Of a DNA stretch of 64,000 nucleotides, positions 13,111 to 27,539 are shown one piece after another (within the stretch, counting starts at the first letter, position 1; each line of letters starts with the position of its first letter). The stretch lies in contig NW_024465886.1 in assembly GCF_017591425.1 (NCBI RefSeq), positions 962,501 through 1,026,500 of the forward strand, in the 5' to 3' direction. Origin of the DNA: Ochotona curzoniae (Eukaryota > Chordata > Mammalia > Lagomorpha > Ochotonidae). A program made the position numbers and the translations under genes. Under the pieces are notes generated by a model that ran no database searches, was not told the origin of the DNA, and saw only the letters and a list, made by a program, of their open reading frames with translations.

Positions 13111-14718
13111 AACAGTACTGCCCCAGTGCTAAGCAGGAGCAGGAACCAAGGGTCTCCAAACTCGCGGAGCACAACTTCACCAGAGATGACAGATGGACAG
13201 AGACGCTGCTCACAACAAGCCACTGACTCAGGGAGAAGGAAGCCCACCGAGTCTCCTGGAAGCGAGGAACTCTGCTGTGGCCCCGTTACACATGCGGGCT
13301 GGGGAGCGCATCACAGGCACCTTCCTGTCTGGGTGGTGTTCTCTTGGGGAGCATACTCAGTGTCCACAGCCCGGGCTTCCCTGGGGCGGTCTACAAGCAA
13401 TCCTCTCGTGCTGTCTCAAGACAATTACTCGTATCATTCAAACACAGCCTCTGTGTCTGTATTCACTCTTACACTACAACTTAATACATCTTCTCTCCTA
13501 GCCTCTTGCTTAAGGGAGAGTTTGAAAAGGAAAAAAAAAAATCTCAGTAGGAAACGGGATTTGCCCGACTCCCCGTGCTGTCACAGAAGCACGCTTTGAG
13601 CAGTTCTGACAAGCGGACGAGGCCTGCGTGGTTCAGGGGCTGTGTTCCTTCCTAATGCAACCTGTGAGCTTGGGCGCATAGCTTCGATGGGCCGAGACAT
13701 TTCAGTTCTTTGACATCTGAGGCTCATCTGCCTCTCGAGGCACTGTCAGCAGATTTTTCATGTTTGTTTGGATGAGGTGGGAAAAGTCCACAGCAGAGAC
13801 TTAGAAGCACAGTAACACGCCCCACCCCGCCCTCCCTCCTGCCCTCATTCCCCACCAACACTTTCCTTATTTTTTAATTTTGCAATGAGCCGGCGGCAGG
13901 GAAGGGGCGCAGCCTTTGTTCAAGTGCGGGTCACATGTCAGCGTGTCCGCACTCCCAGTCACCTTCCTGCCAGTGTGCCCAAAGGCTGCACCTGGTCGCC
14001 TGACACCTGGCTTTCTGCCAACCACTGAGTTCCTGGCTTCTGGTTCCAGCCTGGGCTGGCCCTGGGAAAGGTGTCACTCTGCTTTTCCAAATTCATAAAG
14101 ATGGTTCAAGTTCTCCACGTTGCGCTGATGTGGGTTCCAGTCTGAGAAGTGGTCACCGTGGAAACACTTCCCTAATGTTGAGCACGGACACCTCTGAGGC
14201 CCAGAGGGAGGCGGGGAGAAGGCAAACGGAGCCCAGACTGGGCAGTGGGCAGGAAAGCCCGCAGTGCTGCCCAGCTCCTCGGGGTGACTGCACTGCAGTG
14301 TGATGGCATCTTGGAGTCTCCCTGGGGACTTCCAGCGTGCCATGGGCCCTCCTCGGCGCCCGTGACCTGCGCTGCAGCCAAGCCCAGCAGAACCGGCAGT
14401 GCGCAGCACACTCTTGCTCATTCTCCCCTTGGAGCAGCTGGCATGGCTCTGTTCCCAGCAGCCTCTCTGGACCCCAGCGTCTTCTGTGCAGTGGACACAA
14501 TCAGAGCCAAGTCTCAGAATTAGCTCTGACAACGATTCAAAGTGCCTGATCTTTGCCCAGCACATGGGAGATGCTCAACCACTCTGAGCCAGGGGAGGGC
14601 ATTTATTCCTGTACATCCCCCTTACTGGTGGGACACGCAGGAAGGTAGGGACAGTGGTCTCGATGGCCTTCCCTGGACATGCCAATGATGCTGGTGAATT
14701 ATAAACAGCCTGGCCCTT

Positions 14719-15015
14719 GGGGCCGGTGTTGTAGCATAGTGCGCCAAACCTCAGCTGCAGCTCTGGCTTCCCAGACAAGCACAGATTTGAGTCCTGGCTG
14801 CTCCACTTCCTATCCTCTCTCTACTAGGGTCTGGGACACTCCGGGTGGACCCTACAACTCTGAAAGAGACCGGGGAGAAGCCCTGGCTCCTGGTTTCAAA
14901 GTGGCCCAGCTCTAGTCATTGCCGTCATTGGGGGAGCACACCAGCGGAGGGAAGACCATTTTGTCTCTCCTTCTCTTTCTAACTGTCTTCCAAATAAAAG
15001 AAAGACACTCTTTAA
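14719..15015 (+). mobile_element. CSINE
   Basis: Starts ggggccggtgttgtagcata, has gagtcctggctgctccactt, and ends with a CT-rich run and ccaaataaaag. Confidence 0.8.
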
Positions 15016-15591
15016 GAAACTTCTCCGCACGTTGTACTCCCGTAATGTCACGAATCCTGCTTGGATTAACAGGACGATCTCAATAGCCCCCCTTTCACAG
15101 ATGAACAGTGGCTTTAAGGAACTCCATCTTACAGTCGCAAACCAGCAGACCCAGCCCCGTGGCCCCGCGCTCTCCGCCCGCTGCCCGCTGCGTCCCTGCA
15201 GGCCCTGCCACACGCACAGTGCTTCCAGGAAGCCTCCAGGCCACCTCAGGCTTGAGGACCTTCCCACGAGGACAGAAAGGCTGCCTGCCTGGGCTCTCCA
15301 GTCAGCAGCCGCCGGCCAGTGTGTGCCACGGGGCGCTGGAAATGTGGCAGGTGTGCCAGAGGAAGCAAAGGGGTTTTTTCTTTGTTTGCTTGAATACATT
15401 TAAATAACCACATGTAAACAGCGCTGCCCTGGAGGGATGGTCTGTTAAAAAAAAAAAAAAACAGCAAAGCAGGTAACCGCCCACGGAGAGCCGAGCCAGC
15501 TCTCCAGGAAGAGGGATGCAACAGGGCCGAGCGCAATAATAACCGACTGCTGTTTTCTCTCCCACCCTCTTCCCCACTTCTCTGCGCACAG

Positions 15592-15692
15592 GTGCCAATG
15601 CCTCGGCCCCAGACCAGCTGAGTTTAGCTTTAGCCTGGAACCGCGTGGACATCGCCCGCAGCCAGATCTTTATTTATGGGCAACAGTGGCCG
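15592..15692 (+). CDS. TRPM3: TRPM3 coding exon 2 of window (melastatin homology region)
   Basis: This 101-nt exon completes the split glycine and then encodes 33 residues beginning [19 protein letters not shown] and ending GQQWP. The acceptor is ...tctgcgcacag. The donor is CCG|gtagag, with a +3/+4 'ag' that is weaker than consensus. It ends in phase 0. The [16 protein letters not shown] stretch is strongly conserved across the TRPM family and belongs to the cytosolic N-terminal domain. The next exon is only 776 nt away, so these two probably splice efficiently as a pair. Confidence 0.97.
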
Positions 15693-16615
<923 letters not shown>

Positions 16616-18022
16616 TAAGGCACTTCTGACTTTGTTTCCCTGTTTTACCTTCTGCCCCACACATGCCTTGTGGTTCTCTCCCTCCCCCACACCCTTCCCT
16701 CCCACGTGCATGGACCACTTGCTGCCTTTGATAACAGGTGCCAAGTCACCATGGTTCCACTTGTTGTAACTGCTCAGTTGTAGGCATCTGAGGGAGAGAG
16801 CCCAGGACCGCCCTGGGCCACTGTGGCCAAAGCGGGGTGGAAGCAATTGGCAAAGTGACAATGCCAAGCATACAAGTGACCGACACCCTAACATATGCAG
16901 CACCCTAACAGCCAGGACATTCTTATTTTGAAATACTGGAATAAGACGTAAAATCTCATCTGCAATAGTGGACTGAAATGTACACTATCTTGTGGACTTC
17001 CTGCGATGCCCTCCTCAAACAACAGATTTATACCTCCGTTCTTACTTCTGGGTCCAAGGTCAAGAACATGGAGGGTGGCATCTTGTGAGGGCACCCTTGG
17101 CTTCCAAGAGGATGCTTTCTTGTTGCATCCTTCGGGGAGGATGTGGCCCCACGTGGTGGGAGGAGGGGATGGAAAAGAGGGAGCCAAATGCTGTGCGATG
17201 CCTCTTCCCTCTCGGCCATGTGCATTCGGGATGCACTGCCCTCCCCAGGGACCCTGCCATGCTGTGACCACACCGTGCACTTTTGTAGGAGACACAAACC
17301 TTCCGCCACAGAAGAGGCAGAGCCCTGGGCTGCTTAATGCGAGCGTCCCAGCCCCTAAGCCACAGGTGCACAATGGCTCTGCTCTGCCACTCCGCTGCAT
17401 TCCTTCTGGAGGAGAGAACAGCTGACCAGGGCAGGCTTCTGTCTCCTGGAGCAACAGTGAGAATCTCAGCAAAAATAACGGGGTGTCCCGTTTACAATCA
17501 CCCCATTTAAAATGAACACCTTGCACCCCCAGCCAGGTGAAGGGACAGGGCTGGGGGCGGTGAATGGCCCAGCGGCAGCAGAGGCTGACGACTGGCAGGT
17601 GCCAAGCATCGTGTCAACCACTTGGCCAAGGCTGGACCCCATAATCCTCACAGCAGTCCCGTCTGATGGGTCTGTTTTCTGGACCCCAAGTTAGAGGGGC
17701 TAAGTCAAGGTTCTGGCGAAGCAAGGCGGCTCTCCCTTGCTCGCGTGGAGCCGCCCAGCAGCTGGACCCTCTCCTGCGTTTGTGGAGAGCTGCTCAGCAG
17801 CCAGACACCCTGACTCCGGAGAGCAGCGCGGCTCCAAGCCAGAGGCAGCTCTAGTGAGCACGACCACAAGGGTGGGCGCAGGTGGAGGCTTGGCACTGGG
17901 CTGCTCAGGACGGAACTCCCCGACCGCCACACATCCTCTCGTGAAGATCACCTGGCTTGGCAAACAATCACAGGATGTCCAGTCCAGCTTGAATTTCAGA
18001 TAATCAACAATGATTAAGTATA

Positions 18023-18217
18023 AGGATACTTGAAAAAGTTTAGAGGAAAATGGCATCAAATGTATGTTTTTCGGTTTAAAAATGTTTAAAATACAGGCGG
18101 ACTTTTTCCTAGTACACATTTTCCATGTGCTTTCTCCAAAATTTAGTCTCAAAAATAGTTTTAAACCAAAATAAACATATCCTTTAATTCCATTTTTCCA
18201 TGAGATATGCAAAGTAC
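18023..18217 (+). mobile_element. Short inverted-repeat element, copy 3 (longer form)
   Basis: About 195 bp, from ggatacttgaaaaagtttag to cctttaattccatttttcca and ...gcaaagtacc. Confidence 0.55.
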
Positions 18218-18224
18218 CACTGTA

Positions 18225-18480
18225 TACCCAGTATTGCGTGGCCTGGGAGACAAGGGATACGAACTCAGGCACTTGGAACCCTCGGCCCCTTGGGGGAACC
18301 GAAGGGATTCCTGCCTGGCACCTCTGTCCTGATCCAGTTCCAGCTGTGGCCGGCATCTGGGAAGGCAACTGGCAGATGAAGAATCTCCAGTTTGGGTTCT
18401 CTCTCTCTAGCTCTCTCTGTTCACGTATGTCCCCTCCTGCCCTTCCAAGCAAGGAAGAAACACTGAAAACCGTCCCACTG
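18225..18480 (+). mobile_element. Diverged CSINE
   Basis: Contains ggcatctgggaaggcaactg, a CT-rich segment and a ccttccaagcaaggaaga tail. The 5' end is poorly defined. Confidence 0.5.
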
Positions 18481-19126
18481 TTATCTGAAATTCAACTGTC
18501 CCTGGAATCCTATGTTGAGCATTTTTTCTCCTAAAATGACTACAGCATGATAGCTCATTTCTTACCTTCCATTAACACCAATATTCTCCCCAAGTATTTT
18601 TTCCCCAACCTATGATTTTTCCTTTAAGCCCAGTCTCAGCCAGCAACCAACGGCAGGACAAAGCTACCCCACTATCTCTCTATGACCCACCTAAGGATGG
18701 ATTTTGTAAAGCTTTCATCAAACACAGCCGAGCTGCCGCTCGCTGCGTCATGTCACTTCCTCTATGGCCGCTCTCACACTAGAACAGCACACTTGAGCGG
18801 TGTGATCAAGGCCGCAGACCCCAAAGCCTCAGATATTTTCCCTCTGCCCTTCTTAAACAATCTCAGTCGTCGCAGTACATGAGCTGTGATGGCAGCGTGC
18901 CCTGGTGTATTTCCAGGGTGGAAAAATCAGCCTCTTGGTCTCCACCCACACACAAGGGCAGTCGGGCCTCACCGTCCACACGTGGGCCACCTGCCCCCTT
19001 ATTTAGAAAAGCAGATAACACTGAGCGTCCCCGGGGCGCGGCCCTCCGCCACAGCCCTCCCTGCCAGATCCCTTGTGCCTTGCCCCTGACTAGCAAAGCT
19101 ATTTGATTCTTCTTTATTATTTTCAG

Positions 19127-19177
19127 AGACATGGGCCCTCGAATACGTTGTACCACTTGGTCAGGGACGTCAAGAAG
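19127..19177 (+). CDS. TRPM3: TRPM3 coding exon 4 of window
   Basis: This 51-nt exon (17 codons, phase 0 to phase 0) encodes RHGPSNTLYHLVRDVKK. The acceptor is ...tattattttcag and the donor is AAG|gtaagc, both strong. It is short and in frame, so it could be skipped without a frameshift, though I know of no such isoform. It joins either to the 12-codon cassette at 26367 or directly to the exon at 26559. The residues are cytosolic, in the melastatin homology region just after the 18-residue optional block. Confidence 0.97.
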
Positions 19178-22100
19178 GTAAGCTCCCTCTGCCTGCGGGT
19201 CGGAGGCCCGGCTTCACCGCTTGGCGTGGTGGAAAACACCTCTGTTTTGCATGAGCCGCCCCAGTGAGCGTCGCTGCCCGCTCCGGCCCCGCCTTGCCCA
19301 ACAGCCTCGCCTGTCTGTCCTCTAACACGATGTCTTTGCTTAGACGCAGCTGTGGTCCCCCCCAGTCGCCGCGGTTTTAGATGCTTTTGTCGAACTTGAT
19401 GCTTTGGCAGAGCGGAGCCCTAGGCTCTCCCTGTGCCACGTGGATGTATGCCCCGTTTGGGAGGAGGGCCAGTTGCCATGCTAGTGGGCCACGAGAGGTA
19501 GCTTCCTCCCAGCCTTCCGCAGTGGGCAGGAAGCACCGCTCGGGAATCTCAAGAGAATGAGGACGGAAACGCACAAGCGTTCCATTGTCTCTAGAATATT
19601 CTGTCATGCTCTTGATCATTCGACAGGAGGGGAAAATCCTGTTGGCATGCATTAAGGATAATTCTTTGGATTTACAAATGAGAACCACACTCAGTGGTTC
19701 ATTCAGAGCTAGTTTGGATCCTTGGATTAATAAAATATTGTTATTTAGGATGACCAAGTGCATAGTATGAATATAAGCTCTCATCAAGCCAGTTCACAGA
19801 CAGCACTCTAAAAAGCCTGTTATATGTTATTTCCATTTACAGAGAAGGAAAATGAGGCCCAGTAAGTTGTGTTTAAATTTAGCAAAAGTCTTGTTCTTTC
19901 ACCTCCGTCTCCTTCGGCAGTCAGTGAGGTCTGAGCCCTGCAGTGTATCCCACAGAGTGCTGTAAACCCGAGGACAAAGCTGATGGGCGAAGTTGCTGCC
20001 CCACGTGTGCCTGCACCACGTGGACATGCGCGTGCCCCGTCACTGCTGTGTGGCATGTTATCCGTGCGCACAGACAAAGCCACCAAACGAAGCTGTAAGC
20101 TTCTTCATCGCACAGGAAGTCATTGGCTAGCATAGCCCGTGCCCTGTCACCTTTTAAATTCCCTCCAAAGGTAGGAAAAAAGAACATCACTGCTGGCCTG
20201 CTAGATCTTGGCTAGTTACGAGTAAGGATGTTAATAAGAAGGAGGGTTGTCGTGTGGCCCTTGGGCACTTTTCTCCCGTCATGACAGCACACCAAGTGGG
20301 TCACTGGTGCCAGCCAGAGCAGCCCAGGTCGCCGTGAGGCAGGGCACTCTGTCCCAGTTCAACAGTTTCTCTTACCAAGGATGCGTCTCCCCTTCATCCA
20401 CCACATTCCCACTCCCTAGGCTGCCTTCCACAAACCCTTTCTCCTTCCTCTAGGCTCGTTTTAGATTGAACTAGGCCCAGAAGACTCGAAGAGCACACAT
20501 TGAACGTGTTTCCTATGCCAAGATGTGTGTTGCTCACTTTCAAATGTTTTGAGTTTCTGAGATGATGGAAATGGAGTCACTCCCCTCCCCTCAAGTCCCT
20601 ATCTAGCTAGATGGTGGAACTTTCCAGCGAGCACAAAGCCTCGGTTCTTCAACCCTGCCCATCACTCACTCATCCACTTCCGCTGCCCAGTCCCCCAGCA
20701 GTAACACCACGCCCCATCTTCAGAGGGGTTTTTACAGTTCACCTCCACTGGGCACGACTGATCCAAACCCCTTCCTGCAGGACTCTGCTTTGCAATAACA
20801 TTTCCTGAAATCCCTGTGCTGCCTCTTGCGCTTGCTCACACCACTGGAGGGTGCCTGAAGGATTTTAAGGGAGAGATTATCTTCAGCTCCTTAAAGAAAA
20901 AAATCTCAAAGATAATACAAACTAACAAAAAGACTTGGACAGGGATGATTTGAGAGCTACAGGGGTCAGGAAGGTAGTTTTATGAGCATTTGTTGACTTG
21001 CTAATTAAACACCTGGGGAAATTATTTTTTAAATCTTGTAGAATATTATTAAACTGACTTCCCAAAGGGTAAGGAGAGACAGAAACCCAATGTGCAGCTT
21101 CTTCCCTAAGGAAAAGGCTCCCTGCATCCCTGCGATAAAGGCAGGTGCCGCATCACCACGGAGCAGGGCTTGAGAACTCAGGCAGTCCAAGAACCGGAGG
21201 CACCTACGTTGTGTGTCCCACGGAGGAGGGGCCCGCGGTGGGAGCCCACTTCCCTATATCGTGTCTTCTAAAGAGATGAATCAGAGAGAGGTTAGCAATG
21301 GCGCGTGACTTTCTCACATGGTTCCTCACAGTTTCCAAGAAAATTGAGCCAATACAACGATCACAGGTTACAGGACTAGGTTCGAAAATCCTTCAGAACG
21401 TGTCAGTGGCTTTCAGCGCAAAACAAATATGCCTGTCAACAACGCGGGCATCGTGTAGTTAGAGAAGAGAGAGGGCCACATTTAACCTGTGTGCAAAATG
21501 AGCCCATTATGAACCTCAGTGCGAAATGCTGTGCACGAGCTAGCAACACTTATTCAAATCGCTCTCACAACCCCAGGAGGCGCGTTTAGGTCTGACTTCC
21601 GCAAGCCAGCCAGCACTTCCTAGTGTCCAGCAACTCTTGAAAACCAACAAAACTGAATGTGGAACATAGCTCCCAAGCTAGCTTCAACATCTCAGATTGT
21701 TTCCATCAAGGGAGCAATCTAGAGTCAAGAGCTACTGTTCGGCATCGCCCAGAAATTCCGGTCCCTCTAAGCCAACACTAACCCTGAGCGGGCCTCCCAC
21801 GCAGATCCACCTGCTGCCCCAGTGCTCCCAGCAAGTCACTGCCCCCACTGGCTGCTCTCCTTGACACGGAACCACCAGCTCAGCAGCTGCTGCTTGGGCC
21901 TCTGTGTTTTCAACTAATGTTTTCTGTCTTACGTGTGCTAAAACTTCAGATTACTAACCCTTCCCCGACAGAGAAGGGTGGCTTTGAGGATTATGTAGAA
22001 GTACTAATGAGGAGAATGAAGACCCAAAGCTTGACAGAAAGCAAACCAACCAGCCCTGCCTCCCCCCCCAAAGACACTGTAGGTAGGAAAGTGCCATATT

Positions 22101-25100
22101 TATAACCGCGTCTGCTAAATAAACTTCTCAGATACCGTATGTTTTACCAAGCTGACGGCTGGGCCAGTCACGGGGCTGGGCGGCTGGGCCAGCCCTGGCT
22201 CAGGCCTTTTCCAGCCTGGCTTTCATGAGCTGCCGTCGAGGCCTGGCAACTACTCACCCCCAGCCCACTGTCCCGTCAGCATCAGAGCTCTCAGTTTTTG
22301 CCCTTTCTCCCTTAGCAAACCTGAAGCCGGCAGTTATTTCACACTTGGCATACATTAGAGAGACACAATCTCATTTTTGAAAGCTCGTCGTAAGTTTCAA
22401 GGAAAAAAAGAATTCCCAAATAGTTGAAATCAGAACTTGGTGCCGTGAGCTGACACACAGAGTTCATGGAAGAGCAAGTGGAAACGGTAAATGCCATGTC
22501 TGCCTTAGGAGCCCCTGAGGAATGGCACGGATTAAACCTTACCTTTGCAGTCTCGGCTCACAGCAGAGGTCGAACAGGCAGCATTTCCAAGCGAGTCCAC
22601 ACTCTCCCAGCAGCGTTTGACTCATGTGGCCCACCACGTGCTATTAAGGCATTAGAAACACGTGTTGCACCTTCGCCAGTTACCAGAGCAATTAGCAAGA
22701 GGGCGGGAGGAGCGCAAAGGAAGCAGCAGGTAGAAGGAATCCCACCACAGGGTCGCAAAGGAAGACTCCTTCAGATGGTTCTTGGACTGCACCTGTTGGT
22801 ACACATGGTACCATGCGCTTTCCTGGCCCTATGCAGGCAACGTGGGTGCCAAGAGCACGACCCAGTCCTGGCTGCCTTAAGTTCCCCATGCCTCCAAGCC
22901 TTCAATCCCGGTCAGCAGAACTGCAGGCCATAACTGCAAACTTTGGGCTAGGCCATCGGCCAGGTGACCCGGCAGATCTTACTCACACAGTTGGACTTTC
23001 AGAAACAGGACCCTGCAGCTAACCAGGTCCATGCTGCCCGTTTGCTGAGCGTAAACTGAAGCGCAGAGGCAGTGAGCTGGTGAGGGGTACATGGGAGTTC
23101 CGTTGGAACCACAGCGCAGCTGTTCCCACTGTGGGGTCCTGTCTCTGGCTGTTGACTGCGTAAGTGCTGTAACCTCCCTGGCCAGGAACGTCTGCTCTAG
23201 TGGAAGCAGTGCCTTTGCTGCATCTGTGGCCCCTGCAGGAGAGCGTCAGCCTACGTCCTGCTCCTGTCCTGCTCCTCGCTCACGCTCACCGATGCTGCCC
23301 TGCCCTCCGGAGTCCGCTCAACTGTTATCCCAACAAGCCCAAATCATGCCCAGCTTTCTCAAACCGATCTCGTCTTTCCCCCAATTAACTCTCCATCTCC
23401 CTGCTCCTAAAAAGCCTGTGGACAGGAACAGGTGCCTCGAGCCTTGCCACACAAAGCTGACACACGTGTAACTTGCTAAAGTAAACTTCTCCTTAGCTGT
23501 TCCTTCCAAACATGTTAACCAGAGAGACCCCCAAGTTCTCTCTGCTTCAGACGTGGTCATGCACATATGATTCTGAAATAATGAACATTTATATGAGAAG
23601 ATTCCAAGACCTTTTTAGCTTCTGTACCCCTAATGCCTCTTTATAACGAAGCCATTGGGTAAAAATGTCATCTTTGCCACTAAGTGTTACTTCCCTGGAA
23701 TGTTACTACCATTGGCACCTTTCTGACAAAGCCTGCTCTTACACCTCCAGAGTGTGAACACTTCCCTGGGACACTGGTAATTGGGGAAACACTGGTGTCT
23801 TAGAAATAAGACTCACGTTCACACTCAAAACAAAATATGCAGATATCAAGCTGTTAGCCACGTTTTGGCTTTTATCAGTTCCCTTTGAAATACCTGTAAT
23901 AGCTGACTCCATGTCTCCCATGCAGGAGGTAGGAACCCATGACTCGAGCCAGCCCTGCTGTCTCCCAAGGTGAGCTCTGGCAGGAGTTAGGGGCCAGGTG
24001 CAGAGTGGGGTCCTGCATCGAGCATCTGGGCATCTTAACCACTGAACACTCACCCCTACCAATATTTTAAGTCAGGTTATCCTTACAAGATTAAAAAGCA
24101 TGCATTCATACACCTGCTCTGATGGTCTCTTTGAGCTTTTTATCAAAGCCAGCTACTTGAACATTATAGACCGGGAGGTGGGGAAATTCAGTCCCGCTTT
24201 ACTGAGAAGAAGCTCTGAAGAAGTTCCTCAGAAAGGACGGATAGGAACCCAGAGCTGTGGCCTGGAGGCCAGAGCCCTCCAGCCCGCCCGACTCCCAGCG
24301 CACAGACAGGGCGGCCTCAGAGCCCGTGCTTGGGGGAGCCACGCACACCTGAGATGAGGCTGACCGAGGCATGTCCAGCCGCCTAGAAGCCACTGCTGGT
24401 CCAGTAACCCCCTGGCCAGGCCCTCCAGTCAAGGCAGAGGCCGCAGAAGCTGTGACCTCGGAAAACCTGCCAGAGAATAATAGAGTGGCTGCCTGGCTAA
24501 CATTTGTAACCTCAGTTTGATTTTTATGAAAAGGGCAATACATTAAAAGCTGCTATCTGAAAACCAAACTTTTTCTAGAACATACTTTACATAAAGGAAA
24601 CAGCTAATTGGTCTTTCTGAATAGCCTGAGGACCCTTAACCTGCTGAGTCAGAACAGCTGCCGACTGAAGAGGTTGTGGCTGTGTGAGTCTGAGCAAGAC
24701 AGAAGGCAAGTAGGGAGCGTTTGCTGTGTAAGGGCAACTCAGTGAGAGGAATCTTCGCGTACGTTGGCGTGCGCCAGTCAGGCAGAAGGAGATGCACGTT
24801 TTGAAACACCCCTCACGTGATCCCAGGTGGCCTGGGCAGCACCCCAAACCAAGGGACAGGCAGACGGCAGCAGGTGGGGGTGGCACCCCTGAGATCCCAT
24901 GGGCGTGCCCTTGCTGCCCCTTCATTCCCACTCCACTGAGCGGAGTTAGCACGTCGTAGAGGAAGCAGTGTCTCCAGCTCAGGGGACGCTGCTGCAGTAA
25001 ACGGGGGCTATTCGAGTCAGTGAGCCCGGCGCGGCTGCTTGGGTGTGTGACTGGGAGTAGCAAAGCTCCCAAGCCCAAACTTTATTCTGACACATCAGTG

Positions 25101-26366
25101 CTTTCCTGTTTAACTGGCTTACTGTTACTTTCAACAACAATAGCACAAGAATTCTCAGGGTTTCTCAAAGGCCCTGGGAATTAAAAGATAGTAAAATCTG
25201 AAAGACTAAAATTGTACTTTAGGTGGTAGGCTACAGTAGAGATCACAGGAGTCTGACCCTGACTCTCAAAACCTTGCAGTGGACGCAGCTCACCATGAGG
25301 AAGAACGGCAGGAAATCCACCTGCTGCCCAACCAGAGGACCTAGCTGCCTGACAGTGCTGAGCCGTTAGCATGTTGAGAGTCCCAGCTCCCCTGCATTCT
25401 GTCACTGCTACCCGAATCTGCTTCCATAGTCAGGTTAGGCAAGCGCTGGTGTGTGTCAGGATCACCCAGAGAACGTAACCCACGGCAGACTGAAGGAGGT
25501 GTTCTGAAAACCGCCTTATCTGAGACGTGTGGAAATCTCCCATGGCGTGGGCTCTCCAGGAAGGACAAAGTCCATCCTGACGCTCCTCAGGGCACAGTGC
25601 TTCCCACACAATGCGGTCCCCTAGTCACTCATGGCATAAAAACACTCTCCTGCATGACAGAACTAAACCAGAGAGCCCCACTCAACCTTGGCAGGTCACT
25701 GGGAACTTCTCATTGCCTACAGATAGAACTAATTCCTCCTTCAACTGTGTGAGCTCCCAGGAAGGAGTAGAGAAAAGACAGTTCCCACGTGTGGCCTGTA
25801 TAGATGGTGGACACCCGAAGGATGCCCCACAAAGCCAGGCTGGAGAGAAGCTGATTGTCTTCTAAGGAGAAGTGGAGAACCTTAATCCTGGGAAACTCTG
25901 CCTTCTCCCTGCTCACCCCGCTTTTCCTTGAGCACAGGGGAAGTGCGTGCCAACCCTTACCCTGGCATCCAGTCCCTTCTCCAGACGCCATGCCCCTTTC
26001 TTGGAAAAGGCGCTGATCCTGAAACACATCATGACTCAGTGGAGACCCGAGCCCAGGGCCAGCCCAGGTGCAGGCCATAACCTTCACCTTCTGGATGGAG
26101 TCTTCCTTCAGCGAGTGGCTGGTTGTGCTCAGTGAGGGCCAGGGCTGAGGGTGAAGGGCTGGGTCCGAGGCAGCTGGAGCTGGGCAATGGGGGCACTGGC
26201 TCCTGGCACCGGGGAGTAACAGCATTTGCCGTGTTTAGCTTTGTGCTTCTCTTTGCTACACTGGTGTTTTTTTCTCCCCAGCTGAAGACGTGAATAAATA
26301 TTTTGATTTTCTGTTGTTGTCAACGAATACTTCATCTTCTTATTTAATTTATGTCTTCTTTCCAAG
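19178..26366 (+). other. TRPM3: Intron, 7.2 kb, upstream of the cassette exon
   Basis: It holds MIR-like fragments (near 19830, 21530, 23040) and an old minus CSINE (23906). 19190-19290 is CpG-rich. The last 60 bp are T/A-rich with TCTT motifs that lead to the cassette acceptor. Confidence 0.85.
23906..24060 (-). mobile_element. CSINE 5' part
   Basis: Reverse CSINE ending gggcatcttaaccactga...acccc, the complement of the SINE head. Confidence 0.65.
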
Positions 26367-26402
26367 CGAGAATATCCAGGTTTCGGTTGGATCTATTTTA
26401 AG
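26367..26402 (+). CDS. TRPM3: TRPM3 12-codon alternative cassette exon
   Basis: This 36-nt exon is too short to stand out as an open frame. It was found by looking for the optional 12-residue insert known between ...RDVKK and GNLPPDY in some TRPM3 isoforms. It encodes REYPGFGWIYFK. The acceptor is ...cttctttccaag (AAG-type) and the donor is AAG|gtgaat. It is in phase 0 at both ends, so inclusion or skipping keeps the frame. Only 156 nt separate it from the next exon. The upstream tract has two tcttctt motifs, the kind of UCUU element bound by PTB proteins, which suggests tissue-regulated inclusion (inference). The insert adds aromatic residues to a cytosolic loop. Confidence 0.9.
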
Positions 26403-26558
26403 GTGAATTAATTAACCAGCATAATACATTCATATGTTTCTTTTTTCATTAATTTTTTTTTTACTCTAAAATAGTTACCGACCACATGAAATAGAATCCC
26501 AAGTAAACCACGTTGTCTCTTGGATGTGTGTGTGTCTGTTTCCTTCTTTCCCGGTTAG
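26403..26558 (+). other. TRPM3: Short intron between the cassette and the next exon
   Basis: At 156 bp this is the shortest intron in the window. It is very T-rich around 26438-26464, with a TG/T tract before the acceptor. Confidence 0.85.
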
Positions 26559-26777
<219 letters not shown>

Positions 26778-26835
26778 TAGAGTGATCAGCTCTTAAATGT
26801 GTTTAAAATTTGTTCTTAATTTTAAAAAGAATAGC

Positions 26836-27135
26836 ATTGGAGTGAGCACAATGGCAAAGTGATTTAAGCCACTGCTTGCAATGCCTGCATCCCACGTGGG
26901 TGCTTGTTGCAGAAGCTGATCCAACTCCCTGCCAATATGCCTGGAAAAGCAGGGAGGGTGGCTCAAGGCCTGGGGATGCTATACCCATGTTGGAGACCCA
27001 ACAGAATCTTCTGACTCCTGACTTTGGACTGGAGTCTCTGGCTGGCTCATTGCAGCCATATGGGGAGTGAACCAGCAGATGGAAGACTTTCTCTGTCTCT
27101 AGCTGACTTTCAAATGAATAGAATCTGTAAAATAA
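26836..27135 (+). mobile_element. CSINE
   Basis: Nearly full length: head with agtgatttaagccactgctt, atcccacgtgggtgc, ggggagtgaaccagcagatg and an AT-rich tail. It lies 136 bp after a TRPM3 exon. Confidence 0.8.
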
Positions 27136-27539
27136 ACAATAACAACAAACACCATATCAGGTGAAGAAAAAACACTTCCTAATTAGCTACAACTTCTTTA
27201 CTCCCCAGAAGCATAGCATTGGGACACCTGCCCCCACATGTAATGCTGAATCTCCACCTTGAGTGGAAACGAGGTCTGTGCTGTGCTGATCTCTCTCTGC
27301 ACAGCCTGTGCCTCCCTCACACGATCCCACATGACCGATGATGCCTCTCCAGGGGCTGATACCCTTAAGCAACTTTGAGCACTGTAGGCACTTGCCCTCT
27401 GGCCCACTCGCCCTTGCTCTGTATGCCAGGAGATGGCCATGACAATAGTGTCCCAAGCCCTCAGAGAACAGAGACTTGAGGAATCTCTAATTTGATCTTT
27501 TTGAATGTTGGATTGCTCATCCATCTTAGTCTTCTCAAG

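Larger units (their letters stand above)
8794..15591 (+). other. TRPM3: Intron, 6.8 kb
   Basis: It contains the youngest CSINE (9859), an LTR-like relic (about 12590-13110), a CSINE at 14719 and a MIR-like stretch near 9520-9590. The remaining open frames are short, overlap on both strands and look like chance. Confidence 0.85.

Noticed and set aside
15140..15240. CpG island promoter near 15160-15240 or 18970-19290
   Set aside because: Too short and too few CpGs, with no transcription-start context.
17700..18452. 250-codon minus-strand frame
   Set aside because: It runs through an inverted-repeat element and a CSINE; not conserved sequence of any family I know.
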